The notes: generated from the letters alone by a model not told the origin. A stretch of 59,005 nucleotides of DNA from an uncultured Dokdonia sp. (GCF_947492815.1 NZ_CANLOB010000014.1:64325-123329), one strand, 5' to 3'. Positions 18,096 to 27,130 are shown, counted from the first letter of the stretch. Numbers and translations are program-made.

Positions 18096-18203
18096 GTCAT
18101 CTCGACCCTTCGACAAGCTCAGGATAAACTATAGGAGAGATCACACATCTGGCTCACTGTTATGTGATTTATCGTCGCTCATACTTTGCTCTTTCGAAAT
18201 GAC
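18096..18203. repeat. Intergenic repeat element of the CTCAGG/GTCAT family
   Basis: The element starts GTCATCTCGACCCTTCGACA and ends TTTCGAAATGAC, with an inner pair around ATCACA/TGTGAT. It belongs to the same general class as 3482-3554. Confidence 0.65.
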
Positions 18204-18281
18204 TGGTATTGTTATTTCAATCGTACTTCGACACGTGTCACGCTGAGCTTGTCGAATTGAGGGCTAGGGAGTTGTATTCCT

Positions 18282-18291
18282 TTTCGCGAAA
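18282..18291. repeat. Iterated palindrome, core only
   Basis: Core TTTCGCGAAA within CCTTTTCGCGAAAGCG, intergenic. Confidence 0.85.
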
Positions 18292-18447
18292 GCGTAAAAA
18301 GAAAAATAGAGTACTATTCTAAAATAGAGCAATACTCTATTTTAAAACAAACCATCTTTTAAACGAAAAGCAGTTTCTTCTCCCTTGGGGGAGAAGGTTA
18401 GAGCCTGTGCTGAACTCGTTTTTAGCAATGAGGGGAAATAAAGGAAT

Positions 18448-19293
18448 TCAATGCTTCCGTTTATAACGTTTCCCACGTTTCAACACCTGTCCTTCATAGT
18501 CTTCAAAATAGATAGGTACGGCAATATCTCCAGGCTCGCGAACTACAAAATGCAAATGGGGTCCTCCGCTATAGCCTGTATTTCCAGAATAGCCTATATG
18601 TTGCCCTTTAATGACGTGATCTCCTTTTTTGACAAGTGTACCTTTATGCATTAAGTGGGCATAGGATGCTAAGGTCCCATCCGAGTGAACAATAACAATT
18701 TTATTGGATTTGTGGGTAAGTTCTTTGCGCTTTCCTCCTTCTGTAAAACGATCTACCGCAAAAACGACAATGCCTTCTCTAGCGGCATATACTTTATCTC
18801 CTGTTCGCATCCCAAAATCAATGGCATATCGAGAGGCAATATTTTTATGGGAAGATTTCCCAAAAAAGGTTTGCTCTATTTCTATTTTTCTTCCTTTTTG
18901 ATAGGGTAAGGTGTACAAATATGTACTATCGTGTTTTGCATTTCTACAATCACCATAATGGGCTTCGACGGTATAAATTTTTCGCTCTTTTCGCGCTTGT
19001 TTTAAGTTTTCAAAATCATCTATATGTACTTTAATAAATCCGCGGACACTATCATTGGGTTGTACGGTGACTAATTCTTTATAGACGACTTTAGGAAACA
19101 GCGTATCTACTTGTTTGCTCACCACATCTATAGGAATGATAGCAACACTCTTGACTTGAAAGAAAATAGAATCATTTTCTTGAATATATTCTAATTTCAC
19201 TTCATTATTTTGTGCGTAGCCATATGTACAAAAAAACAAAAGTAAAAGTAGTGTGAGAATTTTAGTGATGTAGATATTCATATACAAAGTCAT
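18448..19293 (-). CDS. Secreted M23-family metallopeptidase
   Basis: The 281-residue protein has a signal peptide (about 27 residues, ending GYAQ; the fifth-codon MNIY is an alternative start). A beta-rich domain precedes an M23 (LytM-like) domain from about residue 150, with SRYAIDFGMRTGDKV, SYAHLMHKG and GGPHLHFVV. The HLH motif and the Asp in AIDF are conserved; the usual first His sits further upstream (SSHKN), as in other Bacteroidetes members. It probably cuts peptidoglycan cross-links in the periplasm. Confidence 0.85.
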   Translation of the reverse strand: MTLYMNIYITKILTLLLLLFFCTYGYAQNNEVKLEYIQENDSIFFQVKSVAIIPIDVVSKQVDTLFPKVVYKELVTVQPNDSVRGFIKVHIDDFENLKQARKERKIYTVEAHYGDCRNAKHDSTYLYTLPYQKGRKIEIEQTFFGKSSHKNIASRYAIDFGMRTGDKVYAAREGIVVFAVDRFTEGGKRKELTHKSNKIVIVHSDGTLASYAHLMHKGTLVKKGDHVIKGQHIGYSGNTGYSGGPHLHFVVREPGDIAVPIYFEDYEGQVLKRGKRYKRKH

Positions 19294-19440
19294 TGTTTCT
19301 CATATCATTGCAACAATTAAAATGCCATAATTTAATATGATGTAAGGGGTTTTATTTCTTTCACTAAAATTACGACATCATAGGCAAAGATCATTTTTTG
19401 CACTTCTTTAGAAAAGGTATGTGATTTTAAAGAATCATAC

Positions 19441-19493
19441 TCGCTTTCGTACTCGTCAAGCTCAGTATAAATTTCACTTTCGTGAAAGCGTAT
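19441..19493. repeat. Split form of the iterated palindrome
   Basis: CGCTTTCG and CGTGAAAGCGTATA halves are separated by about 31 bp containing CAAGCTCAGTATAAATTTCA. The same arrangement recurs at 48928-48985 and 50699-50757. Confidence 0.65.
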
Positions 19494-19588
19494 ACATCTA
19501 ACCTCATTTCTTAGCTAATTTATTAATTCATAATACACTGTATAGATAACTTTCACTATGTAAGGAATTCTTATTTTTAAGACTATTA

Positions 19589-19606
19589 TACCGAACGTTA
19601 GTTAAT
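19589..19606. promoter_or_regulatory. Candidate TetR operator upstream of the TetR gene
   Basis: The site TACCGAACGTTAGTTAAT is an imperfect palindrome that shares TACCGAACG with the better palindrome at 25494-25513. Confidence 0.45.
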
Positions 19607-19613
19607 TAGTATT

Positions 19614-20180
19614 ATGAGACCTCAAAAAATTGATGATATCGCACTATTAGGGAGACTTATTGATGTATTCAGATCTAAAGGATATGAAGGCTCAAGTCTC
19701 AATGATCTTGCAGCATCGGCAGGACTAAAAAAAGCAAGCCTGTACCACAGATTTCCAGGAGGAAAAGAAGAGATTGTCACTACTGTGCTTGAATATACAA
19801 CGACATGGGGTAAAACACATGTAGAAGACACGCTAGCAAATCAAGCGATTCCAGCCCGACAACGCTTAGAAAAAGTAATAGACCATATAGATGTCTTATA
19901 CGCACAAGGAACAAAGACTTGTATTTTACGAGCACTGTCTATGGATACAGGCATTACTTCTCTGGATAGCCTTATTCAAGTGACGATGAATAATTGGATT
20001 CAAGCCTTTAAAACCTTTGCGCAAGAAATAGGGTTTTCATCAGAAATAGCGCATCAAAAAGCGTTACAAACATTAATTAATATTCAAGGTTCTTTAATCA
20101 TTACAAAAGGCCTTAACGACACGACTATTTTTAAAAATACATTAGAAACAATTCAAAATTTATATTACCCAACCATATAA
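19614..20180 (+). CDS. TetR/AcrR-family regulator
   Basis: The 188-residue protein has a TetR helix-turn-helix ([28 protein letters not shown], residues about 27-54) and an all-helical ligand domain. It starts 25 bp after a TACCGAACG site and lies 4 bp before a DUF1348 gene, so it probably controls itself and that gene. The same half-site before the hydrolase at 25536 suggests a small regulon. Ligand unknown. Confidence 0.85.
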   Translation: MRPQKIDDIALLGRLIDVFRSKGYEGSSLNDLAASAGLKKASLYHRFPGGKEEIVTTVLEYTTTWGKTHVEDTLANQAIPARQRLEKVIDHIDVLYAQGTKTCILRALSMDTGITSLDSLIQVTMNNWIQAFKTFAQEIGFSSEIAHQKALQTLINIQGSLIITKGLNDTTIFKNTLETIQNLYYPTI

Positions 20181-20184
20181 TAGC

Positions 20185-20595
20185 ATGGAACAGAAACATC
20201 CTTTACCCCCATTTACATTAGAAACTGCAAAACAAAAAATACAATTTGCAGAAGATGCATGGAATAGCCAAAATCCAGAAAAAGTGGCAATGGCATACTC
20301 AATAGATAGCGAATGGCGCAATAGATCTCAATTTATAAACGGACGTGAAGAAATACGTCAATTCCTCACAGGAAAATGGGATCAGGAACTCGACTATAAA
20401 CTTAAAAAAGAATACTGGGCGCACGGTGATAATCGTATTGCTGTTCGTTTTGAATATGAATACCATACTCCAGAAGGACAATGGTATAGAGCATATGGAA
20501 ATGAAAACTGGGAGTTTGATGAAAATGGATTCATGAAAAAACGATATGCTAGTATTAATGATGAAGCCATTAAAGAAGAAGACCGAAAATTATAA
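20185..20595 (+). CDS. DUF1348 / NTF2-like protein
   Basis: The 136-residue protein matches the DUF1348 pattern: [61 protein letters not shown] and [10 protein letters not shown]. It is an NTF2-fold cone protein; no reaction is established for the family. It lies 4 bp after the TetR gene, so it is a likely target of that regulator. Confidence 0.85.
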   Translation: MEQKHPLPPFTLETAKQKIQFAEDAWNSQNPEKVAMAYSIDSEWRNRSQFINGREEIRQFLTGKWDQELDYKLKKEYWAHGDNRIAVRFEYEYHTPEGQWYRAYGNENWEFDENGFMKKRYASINDEAIKEEDRKL

Positions 20596-20627
20596 ATCCA
20601 ACTCAACCCAATTAAAATCATAAACAA

Positions 20628-21617
20628 ATGAAAAGAATAGCAATCAACGGAATGGGACGTATAGGACGTGCTGCTCTCAAAGTAATCTTAGACACTCCAG
20701 AACTCGAGGTAGTTGCTGTAAATGATCTTGTACCAGTAGATAACATTGCATACTTACTTAAATATGATTCTGTATACGGTATTTATGAAAAAGAAGTTAC
20801 TCATGATGAGAATCACCTAATTATAGATGGCAAGAAAATCAACTATTATTCAAATCGTAATCCAGAAGAACTTCCTTGGAAAGAAGATAATATCGAGATT
20901 GTGATAGAAAGCACAGGTTTTTTCACCAATAGCGAAGATGCTGCAAAACACATTACGGCAGGTGCAAAAACAGTTGTTATTTCGGCGCCTACTAAAAGTG
21001 AAGATACGCCTACAGTTGTACACGGTGTAAATTCTGAAGAGGGAAAAACTTCTATCTTCTCCTGTGCGAGTTGTACTACCAATAACATAAGTCCTGTAGT
21101 AGAAGTACTAGGAAGACGTATTGGAATAAAGAAAGCTATTATGACTACTGTACACGCCTATACGGCTTCGCAAAACATGGTAGACTCTGTTTCTCAAAAG
21201 AACTACCGTATGGGACGTGCAGGTGCGGCAAATATTGTCCCTACCTCAACGGGTGCAGCTATTGCAACCACCAAAGCATTACCGCAATACAAAGGAAAAT
21301 TTGATGGAGTAGCTTTACGAGTTCCAATTCCTGTTGGCTCTATTTCTGATATGACATTTGTCACAGAAAAACCAGTAACAGTAGAAGAAGTAAATGCAAT
21401 ACTCGAGGAAGAAGCACAAACGGCACGTTATACAAATGTATTAGCCACTACACATGAGCCTATTGTTTCTTCAGATATTGTAAAGAGCCCATATGCATCT
21501 ACGGTAGATTTAAGTATGACACGTGTGGTAGATGGTGACTTATTAAAAGTGATGACGTGGTATGATAATGAGTGGGGATTCACAAATCAAATGATACGTC
21601 AGATTTTAGAATTATAA
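20628..21617 (+). CDS. gap: Glyceraldehyde-3-phosphate dehydrogenase
   Basis: The 329-residue enzyme has the Rossmann start INGMGRIGRAALK, catalytic Cys149 in SCASCTTNN, TVHAYTASQN, PTSTGAA and the ending TWYDNEWGF. It oxidises glyceraldehyde 3-phosphate with phosphate to 1,3-bisphosphoglycerate. It departs from the common pattern around YRMGRAGAANIVP and after the NDL cofactor motif, so it may be a second, specialised paralogue rather than the main glycolytic enzyme. It is 32 bp after the DUF1348 gene and could share its transcript. Confidence 0.9.
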   Translation: MKRIAINGMGRIGRAALKVILDTPELEVVAVNDLVPVDNIAYLLKYDSVYGIYEKEVTHDENHLIIDGKKINYYSNRNPEELPWKEDNIEIVIESTGFFTNSEDAAKHITAGAKTVVISAPTKSEDTPTVVHGVNSEEGKTSIFSCASCTTNNISPVVEVLGRRIGIKKAIMTTVHAYTASQNMVDSVSQKNYRMGRAGAANIVPTSTGAAIATTKALPQYKGKFDGVALRVPIPVGSISDMTFVTEKPVTVEEVNAILEEEAQTARYTNVLATTHEPIVSSDIVKSPYASTVDLSMTRVVDGDLLKVMTWYDNEWGFTNQMIRQILEL

Positions 21618-21646
21618 TATGATGTTTCTGTATATGCTTTCGTGAA

Positions 21647-21666
21647 CCTGCCTGCCGGCAGGCAGG
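21647..21666. repeat. Perfect CCTGCC palindrome
   Basis: CCTGCCTGCCGGCAGGCAGG, a 20-bp perfect palindrome; a decayed copy is at 12303-12322. Confidence 0.8.
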
Positions 21667-21701
21667 AGCGTATAAAGAGATTTTAAAACCATAAGACAAA
21701 G

Positions 21702-21829
21702 AGACTGTCTAAAAGATATAGTTTTCGTCAAACTGAACGTGTTTCAGTTTCTCCATAGCGTAACAACTAAGTGCGATGAGATGTTGAAATAAATTCAGCA
21801 TGACGTTTACCCTATCTTTTAGACAGTCT
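21702..21829. repeat. 128-bp element with 17-bp perfect inverted ends
   Basis: AGACTGTCTAAAAGATA (21702-21718) is the exact reverse complement of 21813-21829. Between them lies a nested repeat, 21727-21804, running from GTCAAACTGAACGTGTTTCAG to ATAAATTCAGCATGAC; the same nested family stands alone at 57645-57709. T residues after the right arm allow it to act as a terminator for the GAPDH transcript. Confidence 0.75.
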
Positions 21830-21895
21830 TTTTCTATTGTAACCAACTTTAATAGTTTATACGTACATTACAGAACAGTAGAAAATTAAACGATA

Positions 21896-23185
21896 TTGCG
21901 TACAAATAAAATCGGGTTTTGGTCTAGCACCTCTCTTGTGGTAGGAAACATGATTGGATCTGGTGTGTTCTTATTACCAGCTTCATTAGCAGCTTATGGT
22001 GCTATTAGCATTATCGGATGGATTTGTGCTTCTATAGGAGCTATTCTATTGGCGTTAATTTTTGGGTATTTAGGCAAACTAGCTCCCGATACCACAGGAG
22101 GTCCTTATGCATATACGCGATTAGGATTAGGTAGATTTCCAGCTTATTTAGTTGCTTGGGGCTATTGGATTTCGATCTGGTGCACAAATGCAGCCATTGC
22201 AGTAGCGCTGGTTGGATATCTCGAAGTATTCTTTCCCATTCTCGGTCATAATCAACTACTCTCAGTGTTCACAGGATTAGGGTTTATTTGGTTATTTACA
22301 TGGGTGAATTCTAAACCTATAAAAACAGTTGCCTTTGTACAATTAATCACCACCATTCTTAAAGTAGTTCCTATTATGCTCATAGGTTTTATTGGGATTG
22401 CTTATATAAAAATGGATCATTTTACGCCATTTAATCTTAGTGGAACTTCTAGTCTTTCTGCAATTACAGCTACGACTACACTTACGCTTTTTGCTTTTTT
22501 AGGAATGGAAACTGCAACAATTCCTAGTTCCTCTATTAAAAATGCAGCAAGTACTATAAAAAAAGCAACTGTTTTTGGCACCTTCATTACCATCATCGTA
22601 TACATTCTTAGCTCTATAGCTATTATGGGAATTGTTCCGCCAGATGTACTTGTTACTTCCAATGCCCCATTTGCAGATGCGGCGGCTCTATTTTGGGGAG
22701 AATCTGCTAAGTATATTGTAGCTGCTGGTGCTGTTATAGCGACATTAGGAGCATTAAATGGGTGGATTTTAATACAAGGGCAAATTCCAATGGCTGCGGC
22801 TCAGGATCAGCTTTTTCCTAAAATATTTGGTAAAACAAATCATCATACATCACCTATTACGGGTATTATTATCTCAAGTATTCTAGCATCCCTATTAATG
22901 GGGTTAAATTATACAAAAAGTCTTGTAGATGCTTTTACATTTATGATGAAGCTTTCCACATTATCTGTATTAACACCTTATGTATTATCGGCTATAAGTT
23001 TATTGATATTGATCTATAGAAAAGAAAAGAAAATCCCACTAAGCAAGACGATCTTATCAGGCGTAAGTATGCTATTTTGTATCTGGGTGATTATAGGTTG
23101 TGGCGCCGAAACTGTACTGTGGGGATTTGCCTTATTAGTCCTTGGAATTCCGTTTTATCTATATCTAACCAAAAAAAGTTCTTAA
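21896..23185 (+). CDS. APC-family amino acid permease, AdiC-like
   Basis: The 429-residue protein has about 12 membrane helices and the APC motif GNMIGSGVFLLPASLA in TM1, with GGPYAYTRLGLGRFPAYLVAWGYWIS following, as in arginine/agmatine-type exchangers. TTG at 21896 is the best start because it leads directly into the conserved RTNKIGFWSST start; no ATG is available before TM1. Substrate probably an amino acid or amine. The Rieske gene starts 10 bp later, so they may form an operon and share a nitrogen compound as substrate. Confidence 0.85.
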   Translation: MRTNKIGFWSSTSLVVGNMIGSGVFLLPASLAAYGAISIIGWICASIGAILLALIFGYLGKLAPDTTGGPYAYTRLGLGRFPAYLVAWGYWISIWCTNAAIAVALVGYLEVFFPILGHNQLLSVFTGLGFIWLFTWVNSKPIKTVAFVQLITTILKVVPIMLIGFIGIAYIKMDHFTPFNLSGTSSLSAITATTTLTLFAFLGMETATIPSSSIKNAASTIKKATVFGTFITIIVYILSSIAIMGIVPPDVLVTSNAPFADAAALFWGESAKYIVAAGAVIATLGALNGWILIQGQIPMAAAQDQLFPKIFGKTNHHTSPITGIIISSILASLLMGLNYTKSLVDAFTFMMKLSTLSVLTPYVLSAISLLILIYRKEKKIPLSKTILSGVSMLFCIWVIIGCGAETVLWGFALLVLGIPFYLYLTKKSS

Positions 23186-23195
23186 ATTTAGGGAT

Positions 23196-24284
23196 ATGGA
23201 ACCATTCTACATTCATCCAGATATTACACAAGCCGAAACCTTACCTGCCTCTTTTTATCGTAGTCAAGATGTTTTTGATGCGATAAAAGAACGCGTTTTT
23301 GAAACGACATGGCAATGGATTGGTGATGCAAACTCCTGCATTCCATTAACAGAAAGTGTATTTCCCTTTGTCTTGTTAGACAACTATCTCACAGAGCCTA
23401 TGATGGTGGTAAGAGATAAAGAAAATAAGATTACGTGTCTCAGTAATGTATGTACACATCGTGGAAATATTGTGGTGCATCATCCCGGAAAAATAAAGAA
23501 TTTCACCTGTATGTATCACGGAAGGCGTTTTGATTTGCAAGGCACTTTTAAATCGATGCCTGAATTTGAAGACGCAAAAGATTTTCCAAGACCCTGTGAC
23601 AGCTTGCATAAATTTGAATTACGGGAATGGGGTTCTCATTTATTTGTTGGACTCAACCCTGTATTTGATTTTTCTGAGGTGATCAATGTGATGAAAGAAC
23701 GCGTTGGTTTTTTACCTCTTAACGAATTCAAACTGGACGCAAGGCTTAACAAAGATTATATCATTAATTGTCATTGGGCATTGTATTGTGATAATTATCT
23801 GGAAGGATTTCATATTCCGTTTGTACATGCAGATTTAAATGACACTTTGGATTATGGGCAGTATAAAACAGAGATTTATGAGCATGTAAACCTACAAATT
23901 GGATATTCCGATGGAGGTGATGAAGTTTTTGAATTCCCAGAAGGCCATCTCGATCAAGGAAAACATGTAGCCGCTTATTATTATTGGATATTCCCTAATA
24001 TGATGTTTAACTTTTACCCTTGGGGATTATCCGTTAATATCGTAAAACCTTTTAGCCTCAATAAAACAAAAGTGTCCTTTATCACATATGTATATGACGA
24101 GACAAAACTACATACGGGTGCCGGTGCTTTACTAGACAAAGTAGAACGCGAGGATGAGTTTGTGGTAGAAGGCGTTCATAAAGGACTACAATCTAGGTTC
24201 TATAAAGCAGGAAGGTTCTCTCCTACACGTGAAAAAGGCGTTCACCATTTTCATAGTTTATTAGCAAAGTATCTTAACTCCTAA
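23196..24284 (+). CDS. Rieske-type ring-hydroxylating oxygenase, alpha subunit-like
   Basis: The 362-residue protein has a Rieske 2Fe-2S site (Cys86-x-His88 in CTHRG, Cys105-x2-His108 in CMYHGR) and the mononuclear iron site DNYLEGFHIPFVH (Asp199, His206, His211). This is the layout of aromatic-ring and amine Rieske oxygenases. No reductase or beta subunit is nearby. The amino-acid permease 10 bp upstream favours an amine or betaine-type substrate over an aromatic one, but that is inference. Confidence 0.85.
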   Translation: MEPFYIHPDITQAETLPASFYRSQDVFDAIKERVFETTWQWIGDANSCIPLTESVFPFVLLDNYLTEPMMVVRDKENKITCLSNVCTHRGNIVVHHPGKIKNFTCMYHGRRFDLQGTFKSMPEFEDAKDFPRPCDSLHKFELREWGSHLFVGLNPVFDFSEVINVMKERVGFLPLNEFKLDARLNKDYIINCHWALYCDNYLEGFHIPFVHADLNDTLDYGQYKTEIYEHVNLQIGYSDGGDEVFEFPEGHLDQGKHVAAYYYWIFPNMMFNFYPWGLSVNIVKPFSLNKTKVSFITYVYDETKLHTGAGALLDKVEREDEFVVEGVHKGLQSRFYKAGRFSPTREKGVHHFHSLLAKYLNS

Positions 24285-24316
24285 AAGCTTATTCTAGTGC
24301 TTATGTTGCTGTATAC

Positions 24317-24330
24317 GCTTTCGCGAAAGC
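24317..24330. repeat. Iterated palindrome, perfect extended copy
   Basis: GCTTTCGCGAAAGC lies inside a 24-bp perfect palindrome (24312-24335) that begins and ends TATACGC/GCGTATA; intergenic. Confidence 0.9.
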
Positions 24331-24354
24331 GTATAATAGAATAGTTTAAAATAA

Positions 24355-25371
24355 ATGATTATGAAGTATCCAAAACATCTACAACCACCACATGATATTG
24401 ATTTTGTACACGGAATTAATATTGCTTGGATGGACTTTGGAAAAGATATTGGCATTCATCCAATCACACAAGAAGAATACCATCCTGACTGGGATACACT
24501 AGATGAAATCATGGAACTCACAGTTGCCAATGGAGGGAATGTAATACGATGGTGGTATCATACCGACGGATCTACAAATCCAAAGTTTGATGACACTAAA
24601 AAAGCACTACCAAATCCTGATTTTTTTCATCAAGATGTGATGCAACTATTAGACATAGCAGCTTCTAAAGGCCTGAAAATCCAAATCTGCTTATGGTCAT
24701 TTGATATGCTCAAAACAAAAGAAGGCGTAGATGCGCAGGCTAATAAAAAATTACTCACTGAAGTCGCTCATTATACCTCTTATATTGAAAATGCATTACT
24801 CCCGCTTGTGAATTATATAGGCGCACATCCTGGGCTTTTTGCATGGGAAATTTTTAATGAGCCTGAAGGTATGACCAATGAATATGCAAGCCATTGGGAA
24901 GGTTTTGCAGAACGTGTGACCATGGAGGATATACAACGTTTTATTAATAGAACTGCTGCTTATATACGTAACGCACAACCAGACGTTAAAATTACTAGCG
25001 GTGCATTAGGGTTTTTGTCTAGTGTAGATGATCCTAAGCATGGATTTCAAAACCGATATTCAGATCAGGCATTAGAAGATATTGGTGGAGAAATTACAGG
25101 CTACTTAGACTTTTATAATATTCATTATTATACATGGGCAAAAAAAGAAGGATCTCCTTTTCATACTCGTTATGATGCTAAAAAATTAGACAAAAGAGCC
25201 ATTATTGCCGAATATTATCCCGACCCCATTTTTGAAATTCCTTCAGAAAATCTTGTCAATACATTAAAACATCATGGATGGCACGGCTCTATCGTTTGGT
25301 CATGGACCGATAAGTCATGGGAGCTTATAGAAAGTGTATTACGAGGAGGTTCAGATCTAGATATTACATAG
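24355..25371 (+). CDS. Clan GH-A glycosidase, cellulase/mannanase-like, cytoplasmic
   Basis: The 338-residue protein looks like a TIM-barrel glycosidase of the GH5-like type. The acid/base is Glu169 in WEIFNEPEG and the likely nucleophile is Glu286 in IIAEYYPD, with HYYTWAKK and WSWTDKSW typical of late strands. It has no signal peptide, so it would act on imported oligosaccharides. MKYPK two codons downstream is an alternative start. Substrate cannot be set; beta-mannosides or beta-glucosides are usual. Confidence 0.75.
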   Translation: MIMKYPKHLQPPHDIDFVHGINIAWMDFGKDIGIHPITQEEYHPDWDTLDEIMELTVANGGNVIRWWYHTDGSTNPKFDDTKKALPNPDFFHQDVMQLLDIAASKGLKIQICLWSFDMLKTKEGVDAQANKKLLTEVAHYTSYIENALLPLVNYIGAHPGLFAWEIFNEPEGMTNEYASHWEGFAERVTMEDIQRFINRTAAYIRNAQPDVKITSGALGFLSSVDDPKHGFQNRYSDQALEDIGGEITGYLDFYNIHYYTWAKKEGSPFHTRYDAKKLDKRAIIAEYYPDPIFEIPSENLVNTLKHHGWHGSIVWSWTDKSWELIESVLRGGSDLDIT

Positions 25372-25400
25372 CATTTTATAGTAAAATATTACATTTTTAG

Positions 25401-25424
25401 TATACGCTTTCGCAAAAGCGTATA
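25401..25424. repeat. Iterated palindrome, one mismatch
   Basis: The 24-bp extended form with CGCAAAAGCG in place of CGCGAAAGCG; intergenic. Confidence 0.85.
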
Positions 25425-25493
25425 CAGTACAAATCCATCATTTTTAAAAAAATATAATTCTATAGTGTAAGGAGTGAAAAGTGTTTCGACTTA

Positions 25494-25513
25494 TTTACCG
25501 AACGATCGGTAAA
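25494..25513. promoter_or_regulatory. TetR-type palindromic operator
   Basis: TTTACCGA (25494-25501) and TCGGTAAA (25506-25513) are perfect 8-bp arms around ACGA, a typical TetR-family operator. It lies 22 bp before the hydrolase start. The nearest TetR gene with a similar half-site is at 19614. Confidence 0.75.
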
Positions 25514-25535
25514 ATATTAATTAAAAACAACATCA

Positions 25536-26510
25536 ATGAAACCAATTATTAAAATTTCGCTCATTACCTTTTTAGCTATTATCACTTTCTTTACATTTTC
25601 TTCTTATACTGTAAAAGATACTAGCCATTCATTAACTGAAGATACAATCTCAAAGTATCCAATCATGTATCGCTCTTTAGAAGTAAATGGCGTAAACATA
25701 GCTTACAGAGAAGCTGGAAATCCGAAAGATCCAACGATTGTATTATTGCACGGTTTTCCTTCTTCATCACATCAATATCGTAAAATTTTAGATCAACTTT
25801 CTGATGAATACCATTTGATTGCTCCTGATTATCCAGGGTTTGGGAATAGTGATTTTCCTTCTCAAGATGTATATACCTATACATTTGATAATCTGGCTAC
25901 CTCTATAGATGGTTTATTAGAAAAATTAGGTCTTAATTCCTATGCACTGATGATACAAGATTATGGAGCTCCTGTAGGATTTAGAATTGCAACAGCACAT
26001 CCAGAACGAGTAACCGCCATCATTAATCAAAATGGAAATGCATATGAAGAAGGATTAGGTCCTGCTTGGGCAGGTATTCAAGCGTTATGGAAAAACAGAA
26101 ATGCCGAAACCGAAAAGGCATTATTACCTGCTTTTTCTTTAGAAGGGTTAAAGTGGCAATATACACATGGCACACGTAATCCTGAAGCTGTAAATCCAGA
26201 TACTTGGCATTTGGACTATTTACGTCTTTCAAGACCTAATGCTCATAAAGTAAACATTGATCTATTTGATGATTATCAGAATAACATAAAATTATACCCG
26301 AAATGGCAGCAATACTTAAGAGATAACCAGCCACCTATGTTAATTGTCTGGGGTAAGAATGATTTATTTTTTCCAGAAATTGGTGCTGAAGCTTTTAAAA
26401 GGGATGTCAAAAACATAGATTATAATATCTATGATACGGGGCACTTTGTATTAGAAGAAGAAGGAGATGCTATTATTGCTAAGATTCGCTCTTTTATGCA
26501 AACTATTTAG
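25536..26510 (+). CDS. Alpha/beta hydrolase, haloalkane dehalogenase-like, exported
   Basis: The 324-residue protein has an N-terminal signal or anchor (KISLITFLAIITFFTFSSYT), then an alpha/beta hydrolase fold. It has oxyanion motif HGFPSSSHQYR, nucleophile Asp142 in QDYGAPVGFR, acid Asp276 in GKNDLFF and His303 in TGHFVLEE. An Asp nucleophile with this layout is typical of haloalkane dehalogenases and epoxide hydrolases. A paralogue without signal peptide is at 27166 and a decayed third copy at 29889. The TetR-type palindrome before it suggests induction by a small molecule. Confidence 0.85.
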   Translation: MKPIIKISLITFLAIITFFTFSSYTVKDTSHSLTEDTISKYPIMYRSLEVNGVNIAYREAGNPKDPTIVLLHGFPSSSHQYRKILDQLSDEYHLIAPDYPGFGNSDFPSQDVYTYTFDNLATSIDGLLEKLGLNSYALMIQDYGAPVGFRIATAHPERVTAIINQNGNAYEEGLGPAWAGIQALWKNRNAETEKALLPAFSLEGLKWQYTHGTRNPEAVNPDTWHLDYLRLSRPNAHKVNIDLFDDYQNNIKLYPKWQQYLRDNQPPMLIVWGKNDLFFPEIGAEAFKRDVKNIDYNIYDTGHFVLEEEGDAIIAKIRSFMQTI

Positions 26511-26534
26511 ATCTATCTCACTCATTATAGATAC

Positions 26535-26605
26535 TTTAAAAAGGGATTACTTTTTTCAGCAACTTTTAAATCATTTAATCAAAAAAAGTGATCCTTTTTA
26601 AATAT
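26535..26605 (+). terminator. Terminator after the exported hydrolase
   Basis: TTTAAAAAGGGATTACTTTTTT (26535-26556) pairs with 26581-26602 with few mismatches. Confidence 0.65.
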
Positions 26606-26640
26606 CATTTATATATTCCAATAAAAAAATCTATAAAATT

Positions 26641-26673
26641 TTTGTTACAAATAAATTAAATTGCATATATTTA
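26641..26673 (+). promoter_or_regulatory. Promoter of the Rrf2 gene
   Basis: TTTG at 26641-26644 and TATATTTA at 26666-26673 are 21 bp apart, close to the Bacteroidetes TTTG/TAnnTTTG pattern. The start point would fall in the operator at 26675-26697. Confidence 0.5.
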
Positions 26674-26674
26674 T

Positions 26675-26697
26675 ACTGTAATAAAAAAAATTACATT
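26675..26697. promoter_or_regulatory. Rrf2-type operator, copy 1
   Basis: A 23-bp site beginning ACTGTAATA and ending TTACATT, identical at 20 of 23 positions to 27131-27153. It overlaps the predicted start point, so autorepression is likely. Confidence 0.65.
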
Positions 26698-26704
26698 AAA
26701 ATAC

Positions 26705-27115
26705 ATGGTCAAAAGTAAATTTTCTATATCTCTTCATATAATGACACTCCTAGCTTATTATCCAGGGGAATGGCATTCGTCAGCTAGAATTGCAGAGAGT
26801 CTTAATATAAATCCTGTATTAGTACGAAAAGAATTAAAAGCTCTCAAAAACGGCAATCTAATTGAGAGCAAAGAAGGAAAAAATGGAGGTGTGAAATTAG
26901 GGAAATCTGCTGAAAATATTTTGTTAGCAGATATTTTTGAAGCAATAAAAGGAAGTAGTCATGTACTAAACCTTTCTAATAACGTACCAGATGTACATTG
27001 CAAAATAGGGGGGCAAATTAATGAAAAATTATTATCAATGTTTGATGATATAGATAAAGCTATTGTAGATATTTTAAAATTACAAACACTAGAAGCCTTT
27101 AAAAATCAGTTTTAG
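26705..27115 (+). CDS. Rrf2-family winged-helix regulator
   Basis: The 136-residue protein has the Rrf2 layout: KFSISLHIMTLLAYY, helix-turn-helix around SSARIAESLNINPVLVRKELKALK, and the wing KEGKNGGVKLGKSAENILLADIFEAI. Only one Cys (VHCKIGG) is in the usual sensing region, so it is unlikely to bind an Fe-S cluster and resembles the YwnA subgroup that senses reactive small molecules. Matching operators lie before it and before the next gene. Confidence 0.85.
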   Translation: MVKSKFSISLHIMTLLAYYPGEWHSSARIAESLNINPVLVRKELKALKNGNLIESKEGKNGGVKLGKSAENILLADIFEAIKGSSHVLNLSNNVPDVHCKIGGQINEKLLSMFDDIDKAIVDILKLQTLEAFKNQF

Positions 27116-27130
27116 TTTTTTTTATCTAAA

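Larger units (their letters stand above)
17932..18447. other. Repeat-rich spacer without genes
   Basis: This 516-bp stretch carries two degenerate copies of the iterated palindrome (cores 18028-18037 and 18282-18291), a TCGACAAGCTCAGG-type element with GTCAT/ATGAC ends (18096-18203), a second related piece (about 18229-18262), and short inverted repeats such as CCCCTCTTACTAGAGGGG near 18053. No coding frame is convincing. Confidence 0.7.
19294..19613. other. Gene-free stretch before the TetR gene
   Basis: It holds one split copy of the iterated palindrome (19441-19493) and a TACCGAACG motif next to the TetR start. Nothing else is recognised. Confidence 0.6.

Noticed and set aside
20628..21617. 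GAPDH as part of the TetR-controlled detoxification set
   Set aside because: Only the short gap to the upstream gene supports it; no operator or functional link is visible.
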